A stretch of 64,000 nucleotides of DNA from Paramecium pentaurelia (lineage: Eukaryota; Ciliophora; Oligohymenophorea; Peniculida; Parameciidae): contig CAJJDO010000028.1 in assembly GCA_905183005.1 (NCBI GenBank), positions 186,001 through 250,000 on the forward strand. The letters run 5' to 3'. Of the stretch, positions 1 through 10,549 are shown one piece after another (positions within the stretch are counted from its first letter, which is position 1; each line of letters starts with the position of its first letter). The position numbers and the translations under genes were made by a program. The notes under the pieces were generated by a model, which saw only the letters and a list, made by a program, of their open reading frames with translations, was not told where the DNA came from and searched no databases.

Positions 1-993
1 TATTTAGGAAAAGAAAAAGAAATATATGAAAATTGAATGAGTTATTTGAAAAAAACTATTTATATTAATAATTGACCATCAATCAAGAAATATTAATATA
101 AAAAAGGGAAAATATATTTATTCCCCATTAAAATTATTTTGATAAAGATGCAACTACTATTCTTATTTAATTATATTGAAGAATGTCTGAAATAAAATTG
201 AATATTAAAATAAATTGATATTCATAATTTAAAATCAATAATTGGTAGATTTATCTTTTTTTTTAAACAATATTAGTCTATTTCAAGATTGAAGCAACAT
301 ATATGAAATTTTGAATTAGTATTTAAATTTTATTATGATATTAATTAGTATAAAGTGTTATATATTATTTGTTTTTCTCAATCCTGCTTTTATAAATCTA
401 TATATAATTAATTTTTTGATCTTTAATAATATAAATTAAATTTATTTTTAGATAAGTTAGGCTTTGATTAAAACATTGATATATTCCTAAACACATAAAC
501 TAAAATTAAAGTGCTATTATTTGTGTTTTATTTTTATGATAATATTGATTTTTAAATAAGGAGTCCTATATATTTATTGTTGTACTATATATAGAACCTT
601 CTATTAAAAATTTAACTTATTGAATAGTAAATTTTTAAGTTATTGCAAAATCTATTAGAATTTGAAAAACTTGAACCAATCAAATAGATGAATTTGTAGT
701 AAAAATCAAATAATTACTTGATAAAGAAATAAAAATTTTGGAATTCAAACATATTTATTATTACAAAACATATTAGTATTGTATATTAAAATTAACTTCT
801 GTCTGATAAGTTTTAAATTATAATGTAAAATGAAGCATCTATAATTATAAAAAGTGATGCTTAATATCTTTAGTAATTATTTATCTTATTTAATATTTTT
901 TTTAGTTTGTTCAAATCTTATTTAATATATTTTCATCACATATAAACATGACAAATCTGAATGGGAAATATAAATAATTAAATTAAATTTTGA
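1..993. other. AT-rich non-coding stretch
   Basis: No frame with TGA as the only stop gives a convincing protein here. The stretch is low-complexity A/T with scattered TGAs in all frames on both strands. It probably holds the upstream region of the Myb gene and part of a neighbour's flank. No RNA gene was recognised. Confidence 0.5.
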
Positions 994-2381
994 ATGGTGC
1001 CTAATGATAGGTAAATTATTTCTTAATTGTAGTTAATTGGAACGTTATGAAATGGAAGATGATAAATTGTCAGCAAAAGCTACTTCAAAAAAAATACAGA
1101 ATAGAAAAATATGGTCATAAAAGGAAGACAAATTGCTGGAAAGAGCAATACATGAACTTGGAACTAATTGGAAGGAAGTGGCAAAGCATTTATATAATAG
1201 AAATCCATCTTAATGCGCTTAAAGATGGAAGAGAATTAAGCCAGTCTCAGTATGTTTAATTTTAAATAAGCTCAGTAACGCTCTCGACATTCTTGGAGTG
1301 CAGAAGAAGATTAATAACTGTTAGAATTAGTTAAAATACATAAAAGAAATTGGGGAATGATTGCTAGTATAATGCATTGGAGGACGGGAAAGTAAATTCG
1401 AGAACGATTCATAAATAAATTAAACCCAGAAATAAGAGCTGAACCATGGTCAAAGGAAGAAGATCTGATTGTCATGGAAGCTTATTAAAAGTACGGATCA
1501 AGATGGACAGAAATATCCAAATTATTAAAAGGGAGACCTGTATAATTTATAACTAAATTTTTTTAGGAAAATATGATAAAAAATAGATTTTATTCCTTTA
1601 TTAGAAAAGAATATATGAATATTTAAAATCCTTATTATGTTATACCAAATTCATAACAAAAAACAGATGCTGAATAATTAAAATCAACTTTATAATCAAA
1701 TGAAATCCCAAAACAAGATTAAAATGAGAATAGTTAATCTTGCCAAAACAGTATTTTAAAAAAGAAGAAACCTACTAAAATTTTAAAGAAAAAATTGAAA
1801 AAATAAAATGGTTTTAAAAAACAAAAGGAGTAAGAAAAAAAAATAATTAATAATGTAAATGAATAAAATGAAGAAGTTTGGAATGCAATTATTTCAGCTG
1901 AAAGCTCAGAAGTTTAGGTAAAAGAGGAAGATGATAATGAATTTTAAGCAAATAAAATTGCTTAAAGTATATTAAGTTAAAGTTTAAATAACAATCTCAG
2001 TTAGATTAATAACATATAGAATTCTTAATAACTGTTAAGTGAACCATTTAGATCATTATATAATTCTTAAGTCTTTTAGAATTAACCTTCATAATAGTAA
2101 TAGTATTAGTAATAATAATGTAAATATTTGTACTAATTTAAGACTTTGCTGCTATGTATTATAAATATTATGAAGGAATTGCCAATTTAATCAAAAGTTA
2201 AAGTCTTTCATAATCATAATTACTCAAAGAAAGCCTTCCAATCTTATCAAATGTTTCTAGTCAAGAAACTCATTAGTCTTCAGCGATGTAACTTTCATTA
2301 TCAAATATGAATTTTCTTCAATTTCCTTATATAGTTAGACAAGAGTCTTTCCCTCATTCAATGAATAATTCATAATTTTGA
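994..2381 (+). CDS. Myb-repeat DNA-binding protein, 429 aa
   Basis: Read with TAA/TAG as Gln this gives 429 residues after removing four introns (1011-1032, 1250-1275, 1540-1566, 2120-2142; 22-27 nt); the spliced length is a multiple of three. Three consecutive Myb/SANT repeats span roughly residues 25-190, each with the spaced tryptophans (for example WSQKEDKLL, HSWSAEEDQQL, PWSKEEDLIVMEAY) and the basic recognition helix. The rest is a Lys-rich basic segment and a Gln/Ser-rich tail, as in many transcription factors. The start at 994 uses the first short exon; a second in-frame ATG at 1052 would also keep all repeats. By family it is a nuclear, sequence-specific DNA-binding protein (c-Myb or CDC5-like class); the target is unknown. 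Confidence 0.85.
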
Positions 2382-2793
2382 AAGAAAGTTTGAGCCTTTT
2401 CACTTATAAAATATATATTTAAAAATTCTATTTAATAATGTTTTATATCTAAAAACTATATAAAATATTTTATTATTAAAATCTTATTCAATTTATTAAC
2501 TAGTAATGAATAGTGTTAAAAACTTCAATAATTTAAATAATATTATAGTTTATTAAATTTGAATGATATTAAAAAGTTAACTAAACAAAATAATTACATT
2601 ATATCAGTATCAATTTGCTATTCATTATATAAATATCATATAGATTTTCAAAATGACTTAATCAAATAAAATTGTTATATAACAATAAGAAGACAAAAAT
2701 AGTTCTGTTTAAATTTAATAATTTAATTGTTATTTATTATATTCTTTATGGTTTAATATGTGTAAATATTATTATCAACATATTATTAATTAG

Positions 2794-3724
2794 ATGGATG
2801 ATAAAAATAGCTGCAGAATATGCTTTTCTATATATTCAATAGATGATTTACATTTTTTTCCAATTTGCTAACATGTCTTTTGTAAATTATGTTTAAAAAC
2901 TACATATGAATAAAGTATAAGAGAATAAAAGGTTTAACTTAAATTTTATGCATGTCCATTTTGTAACACTCAGATTATTGATAATAGATGGATATAAAAT
3001 GTAGTTAGTTAAGATCTTTATTCATAATATTGTGAACTTTTAGTTAAGCAAAATCTTATTGAATATTTAGTTGATGATGAAATTCTTGTAGGATGTAAAA
3101 ATTAATAATGTTCTTATTAATTTATGATATGGAAACATGCAGGTTGTTTTATGAATCATTATTTAAGATCATCAAAAATGCCCGGTTTGTAAATAATAAC
3201 ATTGTAGAAAATGTAATAATGATCATTAGATTGGAATTTCTTGTGAATAAGGATAAAATCTAAGAGAAGTTAGTTATATAGAAAAAAAGAAAAAGTTACA
3301 TATTAGTAGATGCCCAAAATGTAAAGTTTTAGTTGAGAAAATAGCAGGATGTAATTTTATGACTTGTAAATGTGGAACTTATTTTTGTTATGAATGTGAT
3401 CAATAATTATAAAAAGAGGTAAATTATAGTTATAAAAAGGATCATCATAAACATTTTTAATAAAATAAATGTATAACTTTGTTAAATGGTAAATAGAATA
3501 ATCCTATTGTTAAAGAATAAAAGAAATTCAGAATAATTAGTGTGTTTGATTATATTCCTTGCTTTTTTTGTTAGGGAGTCACTGAACCTCTAATCGATAA
3601 ACTGATTTACTAATGTAATTCTGAAAAGTGTAAGGGATTATGTTTTTGTACATAATGTTTATGCTAATTAAGAAAAGATGATATTCCTTATCATTTAGAA
3701 CGTTTAAATTGCTTATAAAAATGA
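2794..3724 (+). CDS. RBR-type (RING-IBR-RING) E3 ubiquitin ligase, 301 aa to first TGA
   Basis: The protein opens with a RING (CRICFSIY, then CQHVFCKLC and CPFC), followed by an IBR (CKNQQCSYQF ... CPVCKQQHCRKC) and a second RING (CPKCKVLVEKIAGCNFMTC then CGTYFCYEC). This is the order of RBR ligases, which pass ubiquitin through a catalytic Cys in RING2; the Cys in the NFMTCKCG segment fits that role. One 25-nt intron (3143-3167, unusual GTTG donor) restores the IBR frame. A further Cys-rich segment precedes TGA at 3722. The same frame continues past that TGA with membrane-like sequence (next entry), so the true C-terminus is uncertain; many RBR proteins end in transmembrane helices. Confidence 0.8.
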
Positions 3725-4342
3725 CATAATATATAATTCATATAATTTATGATGACTATCTGACAACTCTAGCTAGAGTTTGTTATAAATTCTAAAGTTC
3801 TTATAAATATCTTAAAAATTTAAATTAAATTTTACCCTCTTGGTATTGTAGTAATTTCTACAGTAGGTAATTGTGAGAAATATGATTACATTTTAACTAT
3901 CTCTGTTAAGGGTATTTTTTCAATAAATTTAGGTGGAGAAGAATTCTTTAAAAATTTATTAAAATTATTGGCATTTTTATTAATATTAAAGATATCTTTA
4001 GTTTAAATTGCTTTACTAGTCTCATAGATATTCTCTTTTTATGGTTATTAAGAATATTTATAAAAGCTTAGATCTTTAGTGTTATTTAATTGTTTTAGTT
4101 ACAAATCTAATTTTGTGTCCCAACTTCTAAATCTTTCTAAATTTATTGGAGATTAATCTCTTCCTGATTATCTTGATAAATGAGCTTAAGATGATCTTTT
4201 TGGTTTGAATAAATTAGAAAATGAATTGTCTTATTTACTAAAAGAATCATTTTAGTCTTTTTTAAATAATTAATCCACTTTTCTTTATTGTTAATAATAA
4301 AAAGTATTTTATGACTAATTCTTATCTATAAATTTCTTTTGA
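3725..4342 (+). pseudogene. In-frame continuation of the RBR gene with TGA interruptions
   Basis: The frame of the RBR gene stays coding-like for about 205 more codons but contains TGAs at 3722, 3761 and 4181 before the one at 4340. Between 3765 and 4180 it encodes a hydrophobic, probably membrane-spanning part (for example KLLAFLLILKISLVQIALLV), then a soluble tail. No normal-sized GT...AG intron removes the first two TGAs. A TA-bounded 54-bp piece, 3716-3769, would do so and keep frame, which is the geometry of a Paramecium internal eliminated sequence, but its left end fits the consensus poorly. The alternatives are a decayed gene end, or chance openness of AT-rich DNA in a one-stop code. 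Confidence 0.35.
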
Positions 4343-4355
4343 CTACTACTAATAA

Positions 4356-4725
4356 TCAAATCAATATTTACAAAATCTCTTCTACATTTAATCCACCAGG
4401 TAAGCTTTTCTTAGGAGATGACCTTGCCATATATTTGGCCACATTGCCTTCTCTATAAATAATTTCAAAATATTACGTATTTTTTCTTTCATGTTTCTTC
4501 AAATTTGTTAGTAAAATTGGCTTATTTTCTTATTGTGGAATGAAAGGTTCTCTTTAACTAATATTGTTTCTTATTTCTTTTCGAAAATCAGCTAATTAAG
4601 CTTTGTTCACTTAATTAGTTGTTGAAAATGTTTAAAAAGACCCATTTTGCTTTTCATATCTTTACTACCTAGACTTTTATTATCTCAAAGATTAATACTG
4701 GTGAAAATAGAGATGGCGACCGCAT
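4356..4725 (-). CDS. Small protein of unknown function, 116 aa
   Basis: With a 19-nt intron (4650-4668) removed, the minus strand reads 116 codons from ATG at 4725 to TGA at 4356; the spliced length is a multiple of three. The sequence is charged and Gln/Asn-rich in the middle and ends with an ordered-looking piece (EGNVAKYMARSSPKKSLPGG). No family is recognised. It is convergent with the RBR gene, whose possible tail ends 13 bp away. Confidence 0.55.
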
Positions 4726-5703
4726 AACGACTGTATTTTAATATTAATTAATTTGAATTATAAATGTTTACTAACTATAACAATTTCTAGTTGAATTTCA
4801 ATACATTTATTAAATTTTATAAAACCTAATTAGAATTAATTGGGGTTGTAATAAGACATTATTATAATCATATTATTATCAATTTATAATTCAATTATTA
4901 TAATTAAGACTCAATTTACATACGTTAATTAATTCTAAATTTATAATCTATAATGATCTAGCAAAATTATTAGTCATTTATTAAATTGATTAAATTATTA
5001 ACAAAATATAGTCTAAAATAATAGATTTTTTAATCATCACAGTTTTTATGTTTTATGTATGTTACCCTTTTAATAACTTAAAATTTATGTATTTTATTTT
5101 TTTAAAGGCTATTCTAATTATTTTTCTTTTATTAATGTTCGATGATTTATATATCATATCGCTTTCAGTTTATTGATTTTCTAAATGTGTTCATATTTTA
5201 CTTAGAGTTGAAAATTAGATCCTGCTTATAATTTAATAATTATACAATTAATTTATTTATTTGTTCATATATTTTTTAAATAATTACTTCTTGAGATAAA
5301 TTGTCTTCATTATAACTTATATTAATATCAGTAATCTTTTTGAATCTGATAATGGTTCAATCTATAACTGCTAAATGAAGAATAGTTAATTAAATTTTTC
5401 ATTAAATTAATAAAAATTATATAAAGTTTACAAAAATTTATTTATCAAAAATATAGTTATTGAAAAGAATTTTCTATATAATATTTTCAACTTCCTAAAA
5501 ACCTAATCAACTCTGAATTTGTGCATCAAAAGAAATTATATTAATTTAATAACGAAAAGTTAATGTATGAGAATAAATAATTTTAATTAAACTTATTCTA
5601 TAAATAAAATTTAATGAATTTCTATTAAAATTATGTATTTTAAATCGATTAAGAGCATGAATAAAATGTTATTTTAAATATAAACTACTTACTTTTAACT
5701 TCA
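4726..5703. other. AT-rich intergenic region
   Basis: About 980 bp between divergent genes. All frames are broken by TGAs at short intervals and no codon bias or motif is visible. It presumably contains the promoters of both flanking genes. Confidence 0.5.
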
Positions 5704-7311
5704 ATGTATATTTTCTAAAAGAAGCTTCCTTAAGATTATTGTCTTAAACATGAACATAAAAGAATTGAGTTCATTCATTATTAAAAAGATGAATAAATTA
5801 TTCATTACTATTGTATTGCCTGTATTGAAGAAAATTCTTAACTTTTCAACTTAGTTTAACCAATATATAAAGTTGCAGATGAGATTGAAGCCAATTTAAT
5901 GATAAGAAATCGTTCTATATTGGATCAATTATATAAGTAACATGAATAAATAATGAAATAACAAAAACGCATACAGGGAATTTTTTAAAAATGGAGTAAA
6001 TTCATTTAAGAATTACATGATGTATGTCTAATCTATAAATTTGAAGATGAAGTAAAAATATAATTCAATGATTTATACGATTAATATAATTAAGAATTAT
6101 TTTAAAGAAAATTTTTAGAAAAAATATAAGCTGAAAAATAAAGCTATATTGAAAAAATTTAATAGGAATTAGAGTAAATTAAAATTTCACTCATAAAGTT
6201 TAAATAATAATCAATAATTTAAAGAAGTTTAAACTAAAATAATGAAAAATAATTATATATATTAAAGGGAGAACAAGAAGAGCACAAATATTCTTGTGGA
6301 ATAGAGATTTTTTAAAATACTATTATTGCCAGTAGTGAATAAGAGGTTAAAGTATGGTAAATATTAAAATCAGATATTGATAATACTATCAAATTATAAT
6401 ATAAGGAAACATTAAAAAATCATGTAGGTAGAATTTTATGCTCTGTTCACAGTAAAAAAATAGATTGGTTTGCTACAACTGGATGTGATGGGAAAATCTT
6501 TATTTCCAAACTAATTGATAATAAATGGGTTAGTAAAAAATCCAATAAATATCATCATAAAAGTATTTATACTATGATCTTAAATAATAAGGAAGATTAA
6601 TTATTTTCTGGTGGATTCGAAGGAACAGTAGCTATTTGGAACATTAACTTAGAAGAAAATACTATTGTTTTTTCTTATGAACTAATAGAATCTTAATACT
6701 CTATATTTAGTCTATGCATTAATCCATCAGATACAAGTCTAATCTTATCTAATATTAATTAAACATTAGTTCTTTGGACAAAAAATAGCCAGACTAAAAA
6801 ATATGAAATTAGTGATAGATATTCTCTATCTAATATTGCCTATAGATCTTGTTTTATAAAAGAGGATTAATTTGTAATTTAACATTCACAAAAAGATGTA
6901 ACGAGAGTATTCAATATAAATAATAACAAAATTATTGAAAGAAAAGATTTAGAGTTAAAATTTTATGATACCCAACTTGACGGAGATTATTTATTTCCAA
7001 CAATTTATAATTAAAAAAAATAAATATTAATTTAAAAGTATGGTAAATATGTTTATGTCATTAAATAACTCCCTAATGAAAAGCTTTAAATTATTTAAAC
7101 TATAGATTGCTAAGATAGTTTTAATTATGGAAATGTAAGTGATGATGGAAATATCTTAATTATTTGGGATTATAATACTAAAAAATTAAAAATTTATTCA
7201 TTTGAGATTTAAATATATAATAGTCTTTTTAATGAAACAGAATATTTAAGTTTTTAAACATCCCAATCGTAATCATAATAATAATCGTAATTGTAAGAAA
7301 TTTTGATTTGA
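5704..7311 (+). CDS. B-box-like / coiled-coil / WD40-repeat protein, 535 aa
   Basis: An intronless 536-codon frame. Residues about 10-45 have a Cys/His pattern (CLKHEHKR ... HYYCIACIEE) like a B-box zinc finger, followed by about 140 residues of Gln/Lys/Glu-rich coiled-coil. The C-terminal half is a beta-propeller of WD-like repeats (KIDWFATTGCDGKIFIS, LFSGGFEGTVAIWNI, LVLWTKNS). The family is scaffold-like; such B-box/WD40 proteins are common in Paramecium, but the partner cannot be told from sequence. The tail is a Gln/Ser run. Confidence 0.8.
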
Positions 7312-7357
7312 AGATTACTATTTTACAATTAATACTCTTTTTATGAATAATTTATTA

Positions 7358-8773
7358 TCATCTGAAATACATCAAGCTTCTGGCTGTAAGACCACCCACT
7401 TTTGATACATCTTCCTCTTAGTTCACCCAATATTCAATGAAATCTTTTTTATCTTATTCATTGTTTAAGTCAATTCTTCTGAAAACATGATAATCATAAG
7501 CAACATGATCTTTCTAATAATTTATGAATTATTATTATTACCCATTCTTATGGTACTTCAATTCCTCTCCAAATCCATGCTCCTCTAATTTCCAAATTTG
7601 GTTCATCACCATAAACACCATGAATTGCAAAAGAATATTTTCTGAAATTTTAATCTAATCTTTAATTAATAAATCCTTTCATTAAATTATTTGTTAAAAT
7701 AAGTTATTTGCCTTCATTTTATGATTTATTATATGTGATAATCCATAAAGACCAACCTTGAGTATCAACTTATGCAAAGAGTTATGCAATATTCTTTGCA
7801 ATATCTTTTTCAGCAAAGAAGGCTCTTTTATAATCATCAATATTGAATGGTGATGGGGGAAGTAAATCTAAAGGATTCTTTTTCTTTTCTGGAGCAGGTT
7901 CATCATCTTCCTAAGCTTTTTATTTTTATGCTTCCTTTGGCTTTTCAGCTTCTTTTGGTTTCTATTCCTTTTACTTTTATTCTTTTGGTTTTTCTTCTTT
8001 TGGTTTTTATTCCTTTGCTTTTTCATCTTTTGGCTTTTATTCCTTTTATTTTTCTTCCTTTGTTGGAGCCTCTTATTTAGGTAATGGGAAAGCAACTTTG
8101 CATAATCTTACTCTTCCAAAATTCTATATATAAATATATATAATATATACTTTTTTGAATTGAGGAAGTTCAGTTACAGCTGTGAACCATTTCATAAGAG
8201 AAGGGTATGATTTTCTGGATTTCTCATCAATCAATAAAATGAAAAATGGAGCAATTCTTACAATAAGTATAACATCTGCAATTGTTAATCTATCTCCAAC
8301 CAAATATGAAGAATTCTTGAAATGACCTTCTAATTATTTTAATTTATCATTAATGATGGATTTTGCACTTTTGAATGAATCCTCATTAACTGGGAAATGT
8401 CCCCATAATTAAGGGAATGTGGTCATGAAATTTGGATCTAATTCATTTACTGTCCAATCAATCCATTAATCAACTTAAGATTATTAGAAAGGGTTAGCTC
8501 TTTAGAATAATTCTAAACATCATACCCATATAATCCTGATTCTAATTTTGATCTAGCAAGGTACCTGCAGATAGCATTGCTTTCATATAAGAATCCATCG
8601 GTTGTTTAAATCACAGGAACTTTAGCAAATGGGTTTCTTGCCAAATGATCCTTTGATTCGCATTGATCGTATCCAACTTCAACTACCTCAACAGGAATTT
8701 CAAGTAGATCTGCTACCAAATGAACTTAACAGAGTCTGGGATTAGCTGATGGGCCGTATAACTTGACTGACAT
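7358..8773 (-). CDS. EEF1G: Translation elongation factor 1B gamma subunit, 444 aa
   Basis: The N-terminus is a glutathione-S-transferase fold (MSVKLYGPSANPRLC; later YLVGDRLTIADVIL), then a Lys/Glu/Pro-rich linker, then the conserved EF1-gamma C-domain (LPPSPFNIDDYKRAF, GVYGDEPNLEIRGAW, VAYDYHVFRRID). Introns at 7514-7541, 8124-8150 and 8500-8525 (28, 27, 26 nt) give 445 codons in frame. The product anchors the eEF1B complex that reloads eEF1A with GTP in cytosolic translation. It is the last of three closely packed minus-strand genes; only 52 bp separate its ATG from the stop of the kinase gene upstream. Confidence 0.95.
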
Positions 8774-8825
8774 ATTTTAATAAAAGATATTAAATTTAAA
8801 TCACTTATTATTAATTGGAATTTTT

Positions 8826-10450
8826 TCATAAACTTTACAAACTATTAATAATTTATTCGAAAGTTGGTCTTTGTTAAGGATTAGGGTGCCAACACTAGGC
8901 CATTAATGCTTTAATCTCCTATTAACATTCAAACGAGAGATCAGGTCTTTAATTCTGTTCTGTTACAGCCTTCATTATTTACATTGGATTAGCAATATTC
9001 ATATAGGGAATTTATCTTGAAAATATTTCATATAAGACTATCTAATATATATTAATAAATGATACTCCATAAGAATATACATCAGCCTTGTTAGTATACA
9101 TTTCTCCTCTAAATACTTCAGGAGCCATCCAGTGCTAATTTAGATTATATAAACTTACAAATGTTCCAACAACTGCTGTCATCCACTCAGTTTTTTCCAA
9201 AGCTGTTCTGGCCAAACCAAAATCTGCAATCTTAATATTAGAATCAGGACTGAATGGTTAATCTAATAAAATACTATAAATTTTTAATTAATATTTACTT
9301 TAATGACTTTAGATCTCTATGCATAAATCCTAATTTATGAATATAAGCCATTCCTTCAGCTATAAACAAACTGAGTTTCAATTTCGTTAATTAATCAATT
9401 TTTGTCTCTCTATTTCTATGCATTAAATCAAAAAGAGAGCCACCTGAACAGAATTCAGTTATTATATACAATTTATTTTAATGAAAAGTAATCCCTACTA
9501 AACACACTAAATTCTAATGATGTCTAACTTTTACCAAAGTCACTATTTCTCTCTTATATTCTTTCATCTTTTATTCATCCTTCTCATTTATATCAATATC
9601 CTTTATTGCCACTATTTCATTCTTGTACCTTCCACGGTATACCACTCCCGATCCTCCTGATGCTATTTGCTCATAAAATACTAATTCATTGTATTATATG
9701 ATGAAATCACTGATGTCTACTTCACCATCAATTATTTAGTTTGCATGTTCTAAAATCTAAGAATGTATTTTTTGTCTTATAGGTGTTAAGTTGAAAGTTG
9801 GATTTATGGATTAAGCTAAATGTTGAGGTATTTATTATTTCATTTCTACTTTCTTTTAAGGAATATTATCATATGTCATAGGTATAAGGTCATCATCATC
9901 ATCTTCAATTACAATGTTTTATTATTATTAGAAATTTTATTGATGCATCATTTAGGGTATTTACTATTATTAAACATTTTATTGATGACTTTATTATATA
10001 GGTATTTATTAATTAAAATTCTGATTTTATTATTATTGTTGAGGTATCTAACCTTTTCCTTAATTTTAATCTTAATTTGTGACTTGAGTGAAATTAATAT
10101 CAGTAGGTAAGAAAAAAGCATTTTATTTTACCTAATGAGATTAATCATCAAAGTTTAATAGATCAATTGGTTCATTATTTTTTGCTTAAGGAACAACATT
10201 ATCATGAACATCTAGTAAGTTAGTTACTTCAATTATTTTTGACTTCTCTTATTATTTCTAATTCAAAATTAGTGATTAAACTTATTAAGATTATTAAATT
10301 TTTAAAGAATCTTAGATACTATTATCTGAATTTTTATCATAGTTTATTTTAAAAACAATTTATGAAAGCATTTAAGGATCAATTTCAGTTTAAACTGATT
10401 CTCTTCCTGCTTATTATATAAATTAATTATCAAAGGATGATTGAGAAAAA

Positions 10451-10549
<99 letters not shown>

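Noticed and set aside
3722..3763. TGA as selenocysteine or programmed readthrough in the RBR gene
   Set aside because: No supporting 3' element could be recognised, and TGA ends all well-supported genes in the window.
7847..8095. Overlapping Phe/Leu-rich and Lys/Gln-rich ORFs on the two strands
   Set aside because: Both are out-of-frame readings of the Lys/Glu/Pro-rich linker of eEF1B-gamma.
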